NCBI GenBank assembly: GCA_027559495.1
Contig: JAMXSV010000010.1
Location: 1,116,001-1,180,000, forward strand
Length of the DNA: 64,000 bases
DNA from: Aurifilum marmelostoma
Taxonomy: Eukaryota > Ascomycota > Sordariomycetes > Diaporthales > Cryphonectriaceae
Reading direction: 5' to 3'
A program made the position numbers and the translations under genes. Positions 54,701-64,000 of the stretch are shown one piece after another (position 1 is the stretch's first letter; every line of letters starts with the position of its first letter). The notes below the pieces were generated by a model that saw only the letters and a list, made by a program, of their open reading frames with translations, searched no databases and was not told the DNA's origin.

Positions 54701-57700
54701 ATCTCTGCCTGGGCGCGGAGGTCCTGCTGGTGGTACTTTGCCCGCTCTTTGAGCCGCTCCGCGTCGTCCTTCATGCTGGCAATCTCCTCCCCGAGTATGC
54801 GCTTCTCGTCTTCGTACTTTCGTGTGACTTCTGCCTGGGAGTCCCGCAGGGATGTGAGCTCGCCGTTAGAGTTCCTCAGCTCCGTGGAGACGTCTTCGAT
54901 CCGCTGCTGCAGCTCCTTGATCTGGGCATCCTTTGCGGCAAGATCAGCTTCTATCTGCTCGCGGTACTGATCCTGTGTCGCGTTGATCTCGTTGAGCGAC
55001 TCCTCCGCACCGTTCGCGATCTCCTTGTACGACTCGACCTGCGCTTGAGCGGATGCCAAGTGCGTGTTCGCCAGTTCCAGATCGCGCTTGAGATCTGCGA
55101 TCTCGTTGACGAGTTCTTCGATCTGAGCCTCGGTCTCTGCGTCGGCGGTCCTAGACTCGACAGCAGTACCGGGTCTGGGCGTAGGCCGCGGCTGCAGGCG
55201 CTCCGCCTTCTCATGGGCGCTGCGAAGCTCGATGGTGAGCTCGTCAACACGAGCCTGCAGGTGATCCTTGCTGGTCTTAGCAGCAACCAGTTCCTCCTTG
55301 ACCGAGTTGATAGTCGCCATAAGCTCGTCGACGCGCTGCTGGTGCTGCTGCGCGTCATACTCCTTCCGCTGCTGGAGCTTCCGGCTCTCGTCGACCTCTT
55401 CTGATAATTTCCGCTTGGTCGTGCTCAGCTCCGCCTTCAGCGACTCGATCTGCTCATTCAGCCTCCGCCTGTTCTCCGACTCTGAAATCTCTCTCTCATT
55501 GATCAGGCTCTGCTGCTGGCCGAGCGCCGCACTCAGACGAGCCTTCTCTTGTGTGAGGCTCTCGTTGTCCTGGGTGAGTCGGTCCCGGATGCTGGCGCTG
55601 AGCTCCTTCTCGGCCGTCAGGTTTGCGTTCTTGCTTTGGATGCTGTCCAGCAGAGCTTTCGTCTCGACGAGATCCGCCGCCAGTTGCTGGCTCCGCAGAT
55701 CCTGCTTGGCCGCAGACTCCGAAAGACCTTGGTTCCTCCTCTGAAGCTCTGACTTCTCGTTCTGCAGGGCTTCGTAGTTGGACTGCAGCATTGTCAGGCG
55801 TTCCTGTGCCAGTTCGTATTGGCTACGAAGTCGAGAAACCTCTGCCGACAACGAGTTCTTCTCCGAGGATATCTTGTCAACCTGCTCGCGCATAGCCTTG
55901 CGGTCGGTGCTGGCCTCTTGTCGGTACGAGTCGAAATTACTCTGCAGTTCTCGGAGCATTGTCGTGACCTCGGGCTCCTCCATCGCGTTCTGCTCGATAC
56001 TTGCGAGAACCTCCCGCTGGCTTCCGCTTGGCGAGTCAACCTCGCCAGGGCCAGGCCTGTGGGACTCCGCCATACGTCGGAACATATCCCGCTCCTTGAT
56101 ATGAGAATGCATTCGCACGGTGATGGACTTGATCTCGTCCTGCAGCCGGGCGGAGAGCTCACGCAGGGACACGAGCTCCCGCTCATTCTCGACTGCCTGT
56201 TGCTTTGCTGCAAGCGCCTCCTCGCTCTCCATCTTGTCGGCAAGCTCCCGGGTGATCCTAAGCAGCTCCTGGTTCTTGGACTGCAGCTCGGTGATGTCCT
56301 TGAACGCGACAAACTTCTCCGTAATGAACCGGTGGGTGTCCGACATGTCATCGAGAGAACCTTCGGCGATCTCGCCCTTCTGGAGCTGCTCGAACCGTGA
56401 CGCCTCCTCCTGGGTGAGCTGATCCCAGCCCTTCTCCTGTGCCTGGAGGTTGAAGACGAGGAACTGGATCTGTATGCCCAGATCACGAAGCTGGGCACGC
56501 AGGATGTTGACCTCTGACTGGGCTGTGTTCAGTGCAGACTCTGCCTTGCGGGCAGCCTTCTTGGCGATATCACGCTCCTGGTAGCTCTCGTCGGCCAGCT
56601 GGGTCATCTGGGTGTTCTCGGCCCGCAGGCGCTCGATCTCCGACTCCAGCCCATTGAACTCGGGGGCCTTGGCCTCGAGGATCGTCATGGTTTCATCCAG
56701 CTCCTGGACCAGCTGCTGATTCCGCCTCTTCACGGTGATCAGCTCGGTCTTCACCTTCCAGAGCTCATCGAGGGCCTGCGTCGCTGTCATGCCCTTGCTC
56801 CTGACGGAGCCAGGTGTTGCAAAGGGCGAGCCAGCTCTCAGGTGCGACCCATTGGCGACAGGAGTCTGCGGTCGGGAGCCAAAGCCGCCTGGCGCCTGGG
56901 CCGGACCACCTGCCTGGAACTGGCTGATCTCCTGCTCGAGCTGTTGTACCCGCTCAAAGGTCTTCTGGTGCTGTGCCTTCTCATCCTCCAGCTTCTTCTC
57001 GACCTGTGTCTTTTGTTCGGCGAAGTCGTCCTGCACCGTCTCGAGCCGGTTCTCGACATCTCGGAGTCTCTGCTTGCTGGTCTCGGCCTGTTGGTGCTGG
57101 AGTTCGGCCAGGCGCTTGGACGCCTCGATCTCCTGGCGGAAGTTGTTCTCTGCACGGGCGGCCTGCTCCTGGAGCTGCTGGATCTTCTTCAGGCCTGCCT
57201 CCACCTTGTCCTGTGCCTCCTGCAGGCGGTGACGCAGCTGCTGTTCGCCCCGCGTCAGAGAGTCGATGGTGGAGCGCTGTTCGTCATTGAGCCGCTCGAG
57301 CTCAGAGATGCGGGCGCCCTTCTCCTTGCGGTACCTGAGCGCCTCCTCCCGCTTCGTCTGCAGCTCCTTCTCGAACCACTCGTTGTTCTGCCGGGTCAGG
57401 TGAAGCTCCTGCTGCAGGTTCTGCTCGCGCCACTTCGCGCTGGTGGCAGCAGCTCTTTCGGCCTGCACAGACTGCTCGAGCTCTGAGATCTTCCTGCCGA
57501 GGTCGGTGTTCTTCGCCTGCAGCTTCTGCAGCTCCTCCAGCAGCTCGGTGTTGGTCTTGTTCTTGGTCTCGATGATGGCCAGGGTGTCGCGGTTCGACGT
57601 CTCGAGGGATGTGATCCGCGCACGCAGGGACTCGATCTCAGAAAGGCTGTTGCCGCTCGAGGACTTGACCTGCTGCAGCTCGGTCTCGACCGCCTGGCGT

Positions 57701-58097
57701 GAGGATTCTAACGGAGGCAAGAGCGCGTGTCAACATAGGAGCCGAGTTGCGATCGCAAACACGTCGGGAAGCAGGTGGCACAGCAGCATGACGGCCTACC
57801 TTCGGTCTGAAGCTTCCTGCGCACCTCCTCCACGTCCTTCAGGGCCTTGTCGGCGGTGGCCTTGAACGTCTGGCATCGCGCCTCGGAACTGCGGACGGCG
57901 TTCTCGAGCTCGATGTCGACCTGGAGCTTCTCGGAGTAGAGCGCGTCGAACTCGTGAGCCTTGGCGATGACGGCCTGCAGCACGGCAGTGACGAGGTCAG
58001 GAGTAGGCTGGCTCGCGACGGTCGAGAGGGTGGTGTCTGGCACACCGAGATGCGTGGACAGGTAGGCAAAGTCCACAGCCACTTCGGCGGCGGCCAT
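51790..58097 (-). CDS. MLP1: nuclear pore basket protein, TPR/Mlp1 homologue
   Basis: Exons 57800-58097, 52317-57707 and 51790-52256 give 2051 residues with all phases kept (fungal Mlp/TPR are ~1700-2100). The first ~1600 residues are nearly continuous coiled coil (for example RQNNEWFEKELQTKREEALR, DELWKVKTELITVKRRNQQL, ALNKRLADDKAKNQAELTQE), with the TPR/MLP1-type segment in which W-K is followed by L and V. The C-terminus is Gln/Ala/Pro-rich and ends in an RGG-type tail (TRGGAPGRGRGGVYQRGGRG) and KRARGGGG. It forms the basket on the nuclear side of pores, in mRNA quality control and tethering. CAG/CTG-rich codons give polyQ (about 52790) and polyA (about 52185) tracts, both prone to length change. 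It is the first housekeeping gene right of the accessory block. Confidence 0.93.
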
Positions 58098-58838
58098 CTT
58101 TGCAGTGAGGTCAGTTATGTCTGCAGACCATTGGGCAGTGGTGTTGACAGGGAAAGAAGAATGAGGCTCTGTGGTGGGTGGAGGGGAAGAAGGGCCTTGT
58201 GTGCTGGTGAGCCTGGCAAAGCGGAAAGTGGGAAGTAAAAGGATCGTGGTGGACTTTCTTTGATGTTTAGGCTCGTCGAGCGGTCGAACCAAGAAAGGCA
58301 GACGAACATTGAAAGAACATGGGAGCAGGGCGTTCAAGCTAGCAGCACACCCCTGCAGCACTACACTGCTGCGGCTTAGAGTGGGGATGGTTCGCCAGAG
58401 GTGGGCAGGGCTGGGGCTCTACTGTTTACCAGGGGCCGTTGCTGTGGCAGTCCGCCAGCCCACTAACCAGGTGCCCCTGGAAGTACTATGTACCTATGCT
58501 TGTTCTACAGTACAGTATACCAACGCCATCTTCAGTGCATTGTTGTCTAGTCACTATTCAGTGTCTTCTACTGCACCATGTTTCTGGACACAGAGGTTCT
58601 CATTCTGGATGGCATCACTTGTGAAGTTGACATGCTTTTGGCAGCCATTGGAAGTGTCAAATGGAACAATCAGCTTGAACTATCGGTGCTCAATTCGCAG
58701 GAGATTCGCAGGAGAATAAATACCATGCAATTTTTGTTCCTATCTAGGTAGACATTCATCATCAAACCCTCAGTCTATATATAAAATGTATGTATATATA
58801 TATTAGTATAATACATATCAATACATGACTGCCTTGGT
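58098..58838. other. MLP1 upstream region
   Basis: It holds the MLP1 promoter and the 3' side of the PEX11-like gene. A (ta)n-like run lies at about 58775-58812. No gene is seen. Confidence 0.55.
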
Positions 58839-60058
58839 CTACCACCCGCACCTCTCCCAGATCTCCAGCCCTGTCAACCACGTAGAAACAACCATCACCA
58901 GCCCCACCGTCCCAGGCTGCACCCTCACCCACCCAACCACACTCCCCGGCACCGCCAGGTCCAGCAGATCCGCCACACACCGCCTAGCAGTCCGATACCC
59001 TCTCGTCCGGATCTCCCTCTTCCACGCCTTCCTGCCCTCCCTCCGCCGGTGCACAAACCGCCGCATCTTCTCCCGCATCTTCTCCCACTCCTCCATCTCC
59101 GCCTCGGGTTTCCTCTCCCACGTCCCGTACCCCTCGCCCCTCTGCGGCACCGGCCCGTACGCGATGAGCTTCACGATCTTGAGCAGGCCCGCCGCGAGCC
59201 CGCACAGCAGCGCGAAGAACCAGAACCGCTGCCCCTCGGCGTGCAAGACTGCGGCCCAGTGCGCGCCCCAGAGCGGGAGGCCTGGGAGCTCGAGTGCGTC
59301 CACGAGCGTCAGGGTCTCCAGGAGCAGGTACATGCCGTTGAATGTGCGAGAGAAGATGTCCAGCCAGGCCTCGGTGGGGATCTTATTGGGGTCTTTGGGT
59401 TTGCCGTGGTCGTGATGGTGATGGTGGTGCTTGCAGTTACACGTATGCTTGGGCTGCTGGACTGGTGTTGCTCCTGCCTCTATGCCTTGGTCTACTTCGG
59501 CAGCAGTATCAGAAGGCACACTCGGAGCCGCAGCTTGAGTCTCTTCAGCGTGACCTTCCCCAGCGCCGTTAATTTTCTCCTCACCACCAATTACCTCTGG
59601 ACTACTAGAAGCAGCCAGATCTGGTGGTGCAACCGTCGCAGGTGCCAGCACCGGCCTCGAGGCGTAAAACGAGGTATAAATCACTTGAGCCGCATGAAAC
59701 GCCTCCAAGAACCGAAACATTCGAAAGAACCGCCTCGCCAGGGCCACCTTGCCCCGCAGCTGACCCAGTGCGGCGAGGTCAGCGCTCCGGGGCTCGGCCC
59801 AGACGTGGCGGTTGCCGAGGGCGACGAGCTTGACGAATCCGCTGGTCAAGAGTGGCCGTGACAGGACGACCATCAGGATGGCCTGAACCATGCGCAATAT
59901 CCGCTCGATGCCAGCTGTGATGGGTCGTATGCTCGTGTTAGAAGAGTCTTTTGTGCCCGACCTTCTTGTATCATTTGTGAGGACTCACCAGCATCAGTGC
60001 CGAAGCGGATGAACTGCTCCAATGTCGATGGACCCGCCGCGACCGTCTGCTCAGCCAT
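58839..60058 (-). CDS. Pex11-type peroxisomal membrane protein
   Basis: Exons 59989-60058 and 58839-59914 join in phase (74-bp intron, GTGAGT donor), giving 381 residues from MAEQTVAAGPSTLEQFIRFG. LEQFIRFGTDAAGIERILRM, then LRGKVALARRFFRMFRFLEA and FHAAQVIYTS, is the Pex11 amphipathic N-terminal pattern; the C-terminal end has a hydrophobic helix (GTVGLVMVVSTWLTGLEIW). Residues ~140-215 are a disordered insert with a His-rich run (CNCKHHHHHHDHGKPKD) that could bind metal. The protein is longer than yeast Pex11 (236) and fits the fungal PEX11B/C variants. It would act in peroxisome elongation and division. Confidence 0.8.
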
Positions 60059-60693
60059 TGCCGCCGTCTAAAGCATTCAATTGGGGATATAGCTTGATTT
60101 CATACAAGTCTAGTATGAACAAGTGGAGAAAGGGAAAGCGAAAGGAAGGGTAGCGTCAAGAGGAAGCATGCCGGACTCACGGTTCTTGGAGCAGTTGGGA
60201 TTTGTCAGTGGTGAGATGGGAGATGCGCAGCTGTCAGAATGCTGCCCTGGGTCGGCAGGGCGCTGGCCAGGATGCAGCGGCTCGGCCCACAGTTGGTCAG
60301 CAGCATAGAACTGTGTCAATAGAGAGAGTGAGTGAGTACCCATCGATGACAGGACGACCAACATGCTTGTAATTCTGCAAACTTGTGTGTTAGAGCCCAC
60401 ATTTCATAGTCTTGCTTCTCTTTCGTGATAAGCTGGCTGGCAGTTTGTTGCGGCAGATCCCGAGTTTGTAGCGTGGCGGCTGAAGGTTCAAGGTCCAAGG
60501 ACCAGAAACGGTGCATGAATTGACTTGTCAACAATAGATACAATACATTCCCAATGGAAGCCGGGCAAAGAAGCAATATACAGTTTGGTCATTTATTCTT
60601 TTTCGAAACCACGCACGCAACGCCAATGCCTGCGAAACCAGTCTAACTAGGACTCCCTCCTCCCCGCTCGCCTTCCCCCCCGATTACGCTGCC
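60059..60693. other. intergenic spacer
   Basis: Upstream of the PEX11-like gene and 3' of NUO51. Short frames occur on both strands but none is convincing. Confidence 0.5.
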
Positions 60694-62351
60694 TTACTGG
60701 CCTGGAGCGACCAAGTGTCCCTGTGCTCTTGTATCGTGTGTCCATCCACCCGCCAGAGCAGGACCGCCGGTCTTCTGTGCGTAATCCTGCATGCGCTTCT
60801 CGAGCTCTGGTCGGAAGTGTCGGATAAGACCCTGAATGGGCCACGCAAAAGCCTCGCCGAGAGCTATACACGAGGATCAGTATCAAGGCGGGAAAAAAAA
60901 GATAAAGACCGGATATGACCAAAATGGAAAGGACTTACCGCAAATAGTGTGGCCCTCAACCTGCTTCGTCAGCTCCTGCAACATATCAATCTCCCTCTCA
61001 CGGCCCATGCCGTGCTGAAACCGGCTCATGATCTGCTCTGTCCACTTGCTGCCCTCGCGACAGGGTGTGCACTGGCCACAAGACTCGTGGCGGTAGAAGT
61101 GAGATAACCGAGCAATGGCACGGACAACATCGGTGCTCTTGTCCATGACAATGACGGCAGCGGTGCCAAGACCAGACTGGCTGTCCTTGAGCCCGTCAAA
61201 GTCCATGATCTGATCGTCGCAGATGTGCTTCGGTAGGATAGGCGTGGACGAACCGCCGGGGATGACGGCCAGCAGGTTGTCCCAGCCTCCGCGGACACCG
61301 CCGCAGTGCTTCTCGAGCAGCTCCCGCATGGAGATGCTCATCTCCTCCTCGACCGTGCAAGGGTTGTTGACATGGCCACTGATGCAGAACAGCTTGGTGC
61401 CCTGGTTACGCTCACGGCCGAACCCAGCAAACCAGCTTCCACCCCTCCGGCAGATTGTGGGCGCCACCGAGACGGTCTCCACGTTGGCCACGGTCGACGC
61501 ACATCCGAACAGACCGATAGCCGCAGGGAAAGGAGGCTTGAGTCTTGGCTTTCCAGGCTTGCCCTCGAGCGACTCGATCAAGCTGGTCTCCTCACCACAG
61601 ACGTAGGCGCCACCACCGCGGTGCAGGTACACGTCAAAGTCGTAGCCGGAGCCGCACGCGTTCTTGCCGATCAGCCCATCCGCATAAGCCTCGTTGATGG
61701 CCTCCTGCAGGACGGCAGCCTCGTGGTAGAACTCGCCGCGGATGTAGATGTAGGCGGCAGTGGCGTTCATGGCGCGGCCAGCGACGAGACAGCCTTCGAC
61801 CAGCTTGTGGGGGTCCTTTCGCATAATCTCGCGGTCCTTGCAGGTGCCGGGCTCACCCTCATCTGCGTTGACGACCAGGTAGCGGGGCTTCTTGTCGTTC
61901 TCCCATCCCTTGGGGTTCATGAAGGACTGTGATGGAAAAACAGCCATCGGTCAGTATGAACACTCTCAGGAGACGCTTCGCCATCTCGGCAGTCGACAAC
62001 ACTTGGACGTACCCATTTCAGCCCCGAAGGAAAACCAGCGCCTCCTCTTCCCCGCAGGCCCGAGGCCTTGATCTCGCCAATGATCCAGTCGTGGCCCTTA
62101 AGCAGGATCTCCTTCGTCTTGTGCCAGTCTCCCATCTTCTTCGCGTGCTTGAGGTCGGGCGGGTATCGGCCGTACAGGTTCTGGAAGATGCGGTCCTGGT
62201 CCTTGAGCCCGCCGTAATGCCTGACGGGTGTGCCATCCTGGACGGTCGCGAAGGCTCGGCCTTGCTGCTGTGTGCCGGTCGCTGCGGGCGCGACGACCCT
62301 CGAGAGGTTCTGGGCCGAGGCCTTGGCCGGTGCTGCTGACCTTGATAACAT
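60694..62351 (-). CDS. nuo51: NADH:ubiquinone oxidoreductase 51-kDa subunit (NDUFV1/NUO51)
   Basis: Exons 62013-62351, 60939-61926 and 60694-60863 give 498 residues (usual ~490) with intact phases. A cleavable mitochondrial presequence ([20 protein letters not shown], Arg/Ser/Ala-rich) is followed by [16 protein letters not shown] (NADH-binding glycine loop), then [20 protein letters not shown] (FMN site), [20 protein letters not shown], and [11 protein letters not shown] with a later HTIC, giving the four Cys ligands of the N3 [4Fe-4S] cluster. It oxidises NADH in the peripheral arm of mitochondrial complex I. The gene is intact and diverges from the dynactin gene. Confidence 0.97.
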
Positions 62352-62980
62352 CGTGAAAGGGTGGTGCTTGCCCGGGCGAGCGGTCTTGGTTTGCCAATTG
62401 GCAGCAGGTTTGTTGTGTCTGTCGTGAGGGCAGTTGAGAGAGAGGCAATTGGGAAAGTCGACCAAGTGTCGAGGTGTAGTGGGTCTCTTTTTGGTAACTG
62501 CTCGGGTGTGATTGGGCAAGTTAGCTTGGTGCCGAGGGCGTCGGTGCCGGCTTAGCAATTCTCAGCATATGTACAGTGGGTGTGTGCTAGTGCGGTGAAA
62601 ACCGGGATGGCAAGCTCCGTCTGAGGCCGCTATGTCATAGATTTTCGGCATGGGTACGTACAGTACGTACCGCCGTACCTGAACCCTGGGCGCCTTCTGC
62701 GATGCCGGCTCAAGGGTCTCGCGACAGAACTCGGAGACTGCGCGTTGCAGCAACAGCCCTCTGTTCTGTGGGCTTTCAAATTCGACAATCGCTCACGACC
62801 GACCATACAAACCAGTCACCGACCGAGCTCCCTTCATATGCTCTTCAACAACGGAGAGCCACTCACGCACGCGAACATGACCTGATCCCAGACAACCCAC
62901 CAGGCAGGCCAACAACAACCAAACCTTCAAGGCTTCACCACGAGCGCGCCCTCTTTTGAGCCCTGCGCCGAACCACCACA
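62352..62980. promoter_or_regulatory. bidirectional promoter between NUO51 and DCTN6-like
   Basis: 629 bases between divergent starts. An acgtacagtacgtacc palindrome-like patch at about 62655-62670 stands out. No clear TATA box or other motif is seen. Confidence 0.45.
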
Positions 62981-63726
62981 ATGTCCTCCTCCACCACCTC
63001 CGGCAACAAGCGCCACTCCATCCTCCCACCCCCTCAAAGACTCCGGTCCCAAAGCCCCCGTCCGCTTCTCCTCCTCCCTCGTCATCGCCGACTCCGCCAT
63101 CCTAACAGGCACCCACACCATCACCCTCCGCACCGAGAGCCTCGTCCACCCACGCGCCAAGATCGAGTCCCAGCTCGGCCCCGTCGATGTCGGGAAGCGC
63201 TGTATCGTGCAGGAGCGGACACAAGTCGGTGCTGCTCCTCCTACCGCCCCGGAGGCTGGCAGTGTTGGCTTCGGCAGCGAGGAGGCGCAGGGCGTGACGA
63301 TCGGCGATTACTGCACCGTGCAGGCCGGCGCGGTCGTCGAGGCCGGTGGGACGGTGGTTGGCGAGGGGACCATGGTAGGTGTCGGCGCGAGGATTGGGAG
63401 GGGAGCTCGGATTGGCAATGTGAGTATCCCCTAAAAGGTCTCTCACTCAAATTACACAGACGGGGCACGGTATACGTTATGCACTGGGCCAAGTAGTAAA
63501 GCTTTCCTCCCCGCTGACCAGAGCATATTCGTGCCAGTGGTGCACCATTTCCCCACGAACGATTGTGCCCCCAGGCACACAGATTGACGACTTTACCGTC
63601 GTCTTCGGCAACGGCCAACAGCGGCGTGACAAGCGAGATGTCAAGGACATCAGAAAGAGGCAGCAGGTCAGGCAGCTGGAGGTGCTGCAGAAGTTGATAC
63701 CCAGCAATCCGGCAAAGTTTGGATGA
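62981..63726 (+). CDS. dynactin p27 (DCTN6-like) subunit, one-base frame break near the start
   Basis: Exons 62981-63419 and 63538-63726. From about residue 20 the protein reads APVRFSSSLVIADSAILTGT, VHPRAKIESQLGPVDVGKRC and GDYCTVQAGAVVEAGG, a left-handed beta-helix of hexapeptide repeats as in the p25/p27 pointed-end subunits of dynactin. It ends WCTISPRTIVPPGTQIDDFT, VVFGNGQ and a basic C-terminal helix. The ATG at 62981 (MSSSTTSGNKRHSILPP) is in another frame. The switch falls at a C5 run (about 63031-63035), and removing one C would join them. It is thus either a sequencing error or a recent mutation in an otherwise healthy gene. The dynactin complex links dynein to cargo. Confidence 0.82.
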
Positions 63727-64000
63727 AAAGTCTATACGACAGATCAAAGACAAAAGAACCGGCATATCCTGCACAGGAAATTCGCACGTCGGAGCCGCGG
63801 CGGGTTCCATGTCTTACAGTGACGAGGTTTCCGGGTAGACCATCCGGTCTGAAACGAGAAAAGCCTGCCCGGCCTCTCTCTACCCACCCCCAAACCGAAC
63901 AACGTAGACTTTCGTGGCAGCACTGGACACAGAAGGTCGTCAAGGCGTGCGGCGTCGTCCAAGTATAATACTCTTCGTGGGGAAGTGGATGCAACAGAGC
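63727..64000. other. 3' flank, end of window
   Basis: No gene can be supported in the last 274 bases. Confidence 0.5.

Overview
The window comes from a filamentous ascomycete (Pezizomycotina). Genes are split by 45-120 bp introns with GTNNGT donors and CTRAY branch sites, and the right end encodes a nuclear-pore TPR/Mlp1 homologue, a Pex11-type peroxin, the 51-kDa complex I subunit and dynactin p27. I cannot place it below subphylum. Exon coordinates were built by hand from splice sites and reading-frame phase; no alignments or searches were run.

There are two compartments. From about 51.1 kb to the right end the DNA is GC-rich, gene-dense and conserved housekeeping: MLP1/TPR, PEX11-like, NUO51 and DCTN6-like. 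From 1 to about 51 kb it is AT-richer accessory DNA: small lineage-type genes, many fragments with frame breaks, minisatellites and patches that look RIP-mutated.

Accessory part, left to right: a coiled-coil protein cut by the window edge; a helical-repeat protein; an intact GNAT acetyltransferase; an intact SGNH hydrolase; a protein with an FHA-like N-terminus; a decayed fungal transcription-factor domain between copies of a 13-bp minisatellite; an acidic nuclear-type protein; an F-box protein; coiled-coil proteins; a secreted Ser/Thr-rich protein; and four small diverged MADS/SRF-like proteins (17.9, 22.3, 23.4 and 34.1 kb). Next come a four-helix membrane protein (27.1 kb), an intact DUF3723 gene (28.0-30.4 kb), a patatin-like gene without its nucleophile motif (30.7-33.3 kb), a ferric reductase (35.0-37.2 kb), an internally duplicated charged protein and an inverted paralogue of the membrane protein (40.2 kb). 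Beyond these are a broken gene, a chromodomain protein, a truncated sirtuin exon and a DUF3435 tyrosine-recombinase gene (47.9-50.6 kb).

The main result is that last set. A DUF3435 gene at the edge of the accessory block, read inward, with DUF3723, patatin-like and ferric-reductase genes behind it, is the gene set and polarity of a Starship giant transposon. The recombinase has a nonsense codon just before its presumed catalytic Tyr and a later frameshift, so this looks like an old, immobile Starship whose right end lies between about 50.65 and 51.8 kb. The left end was not found and may lie outside the window.
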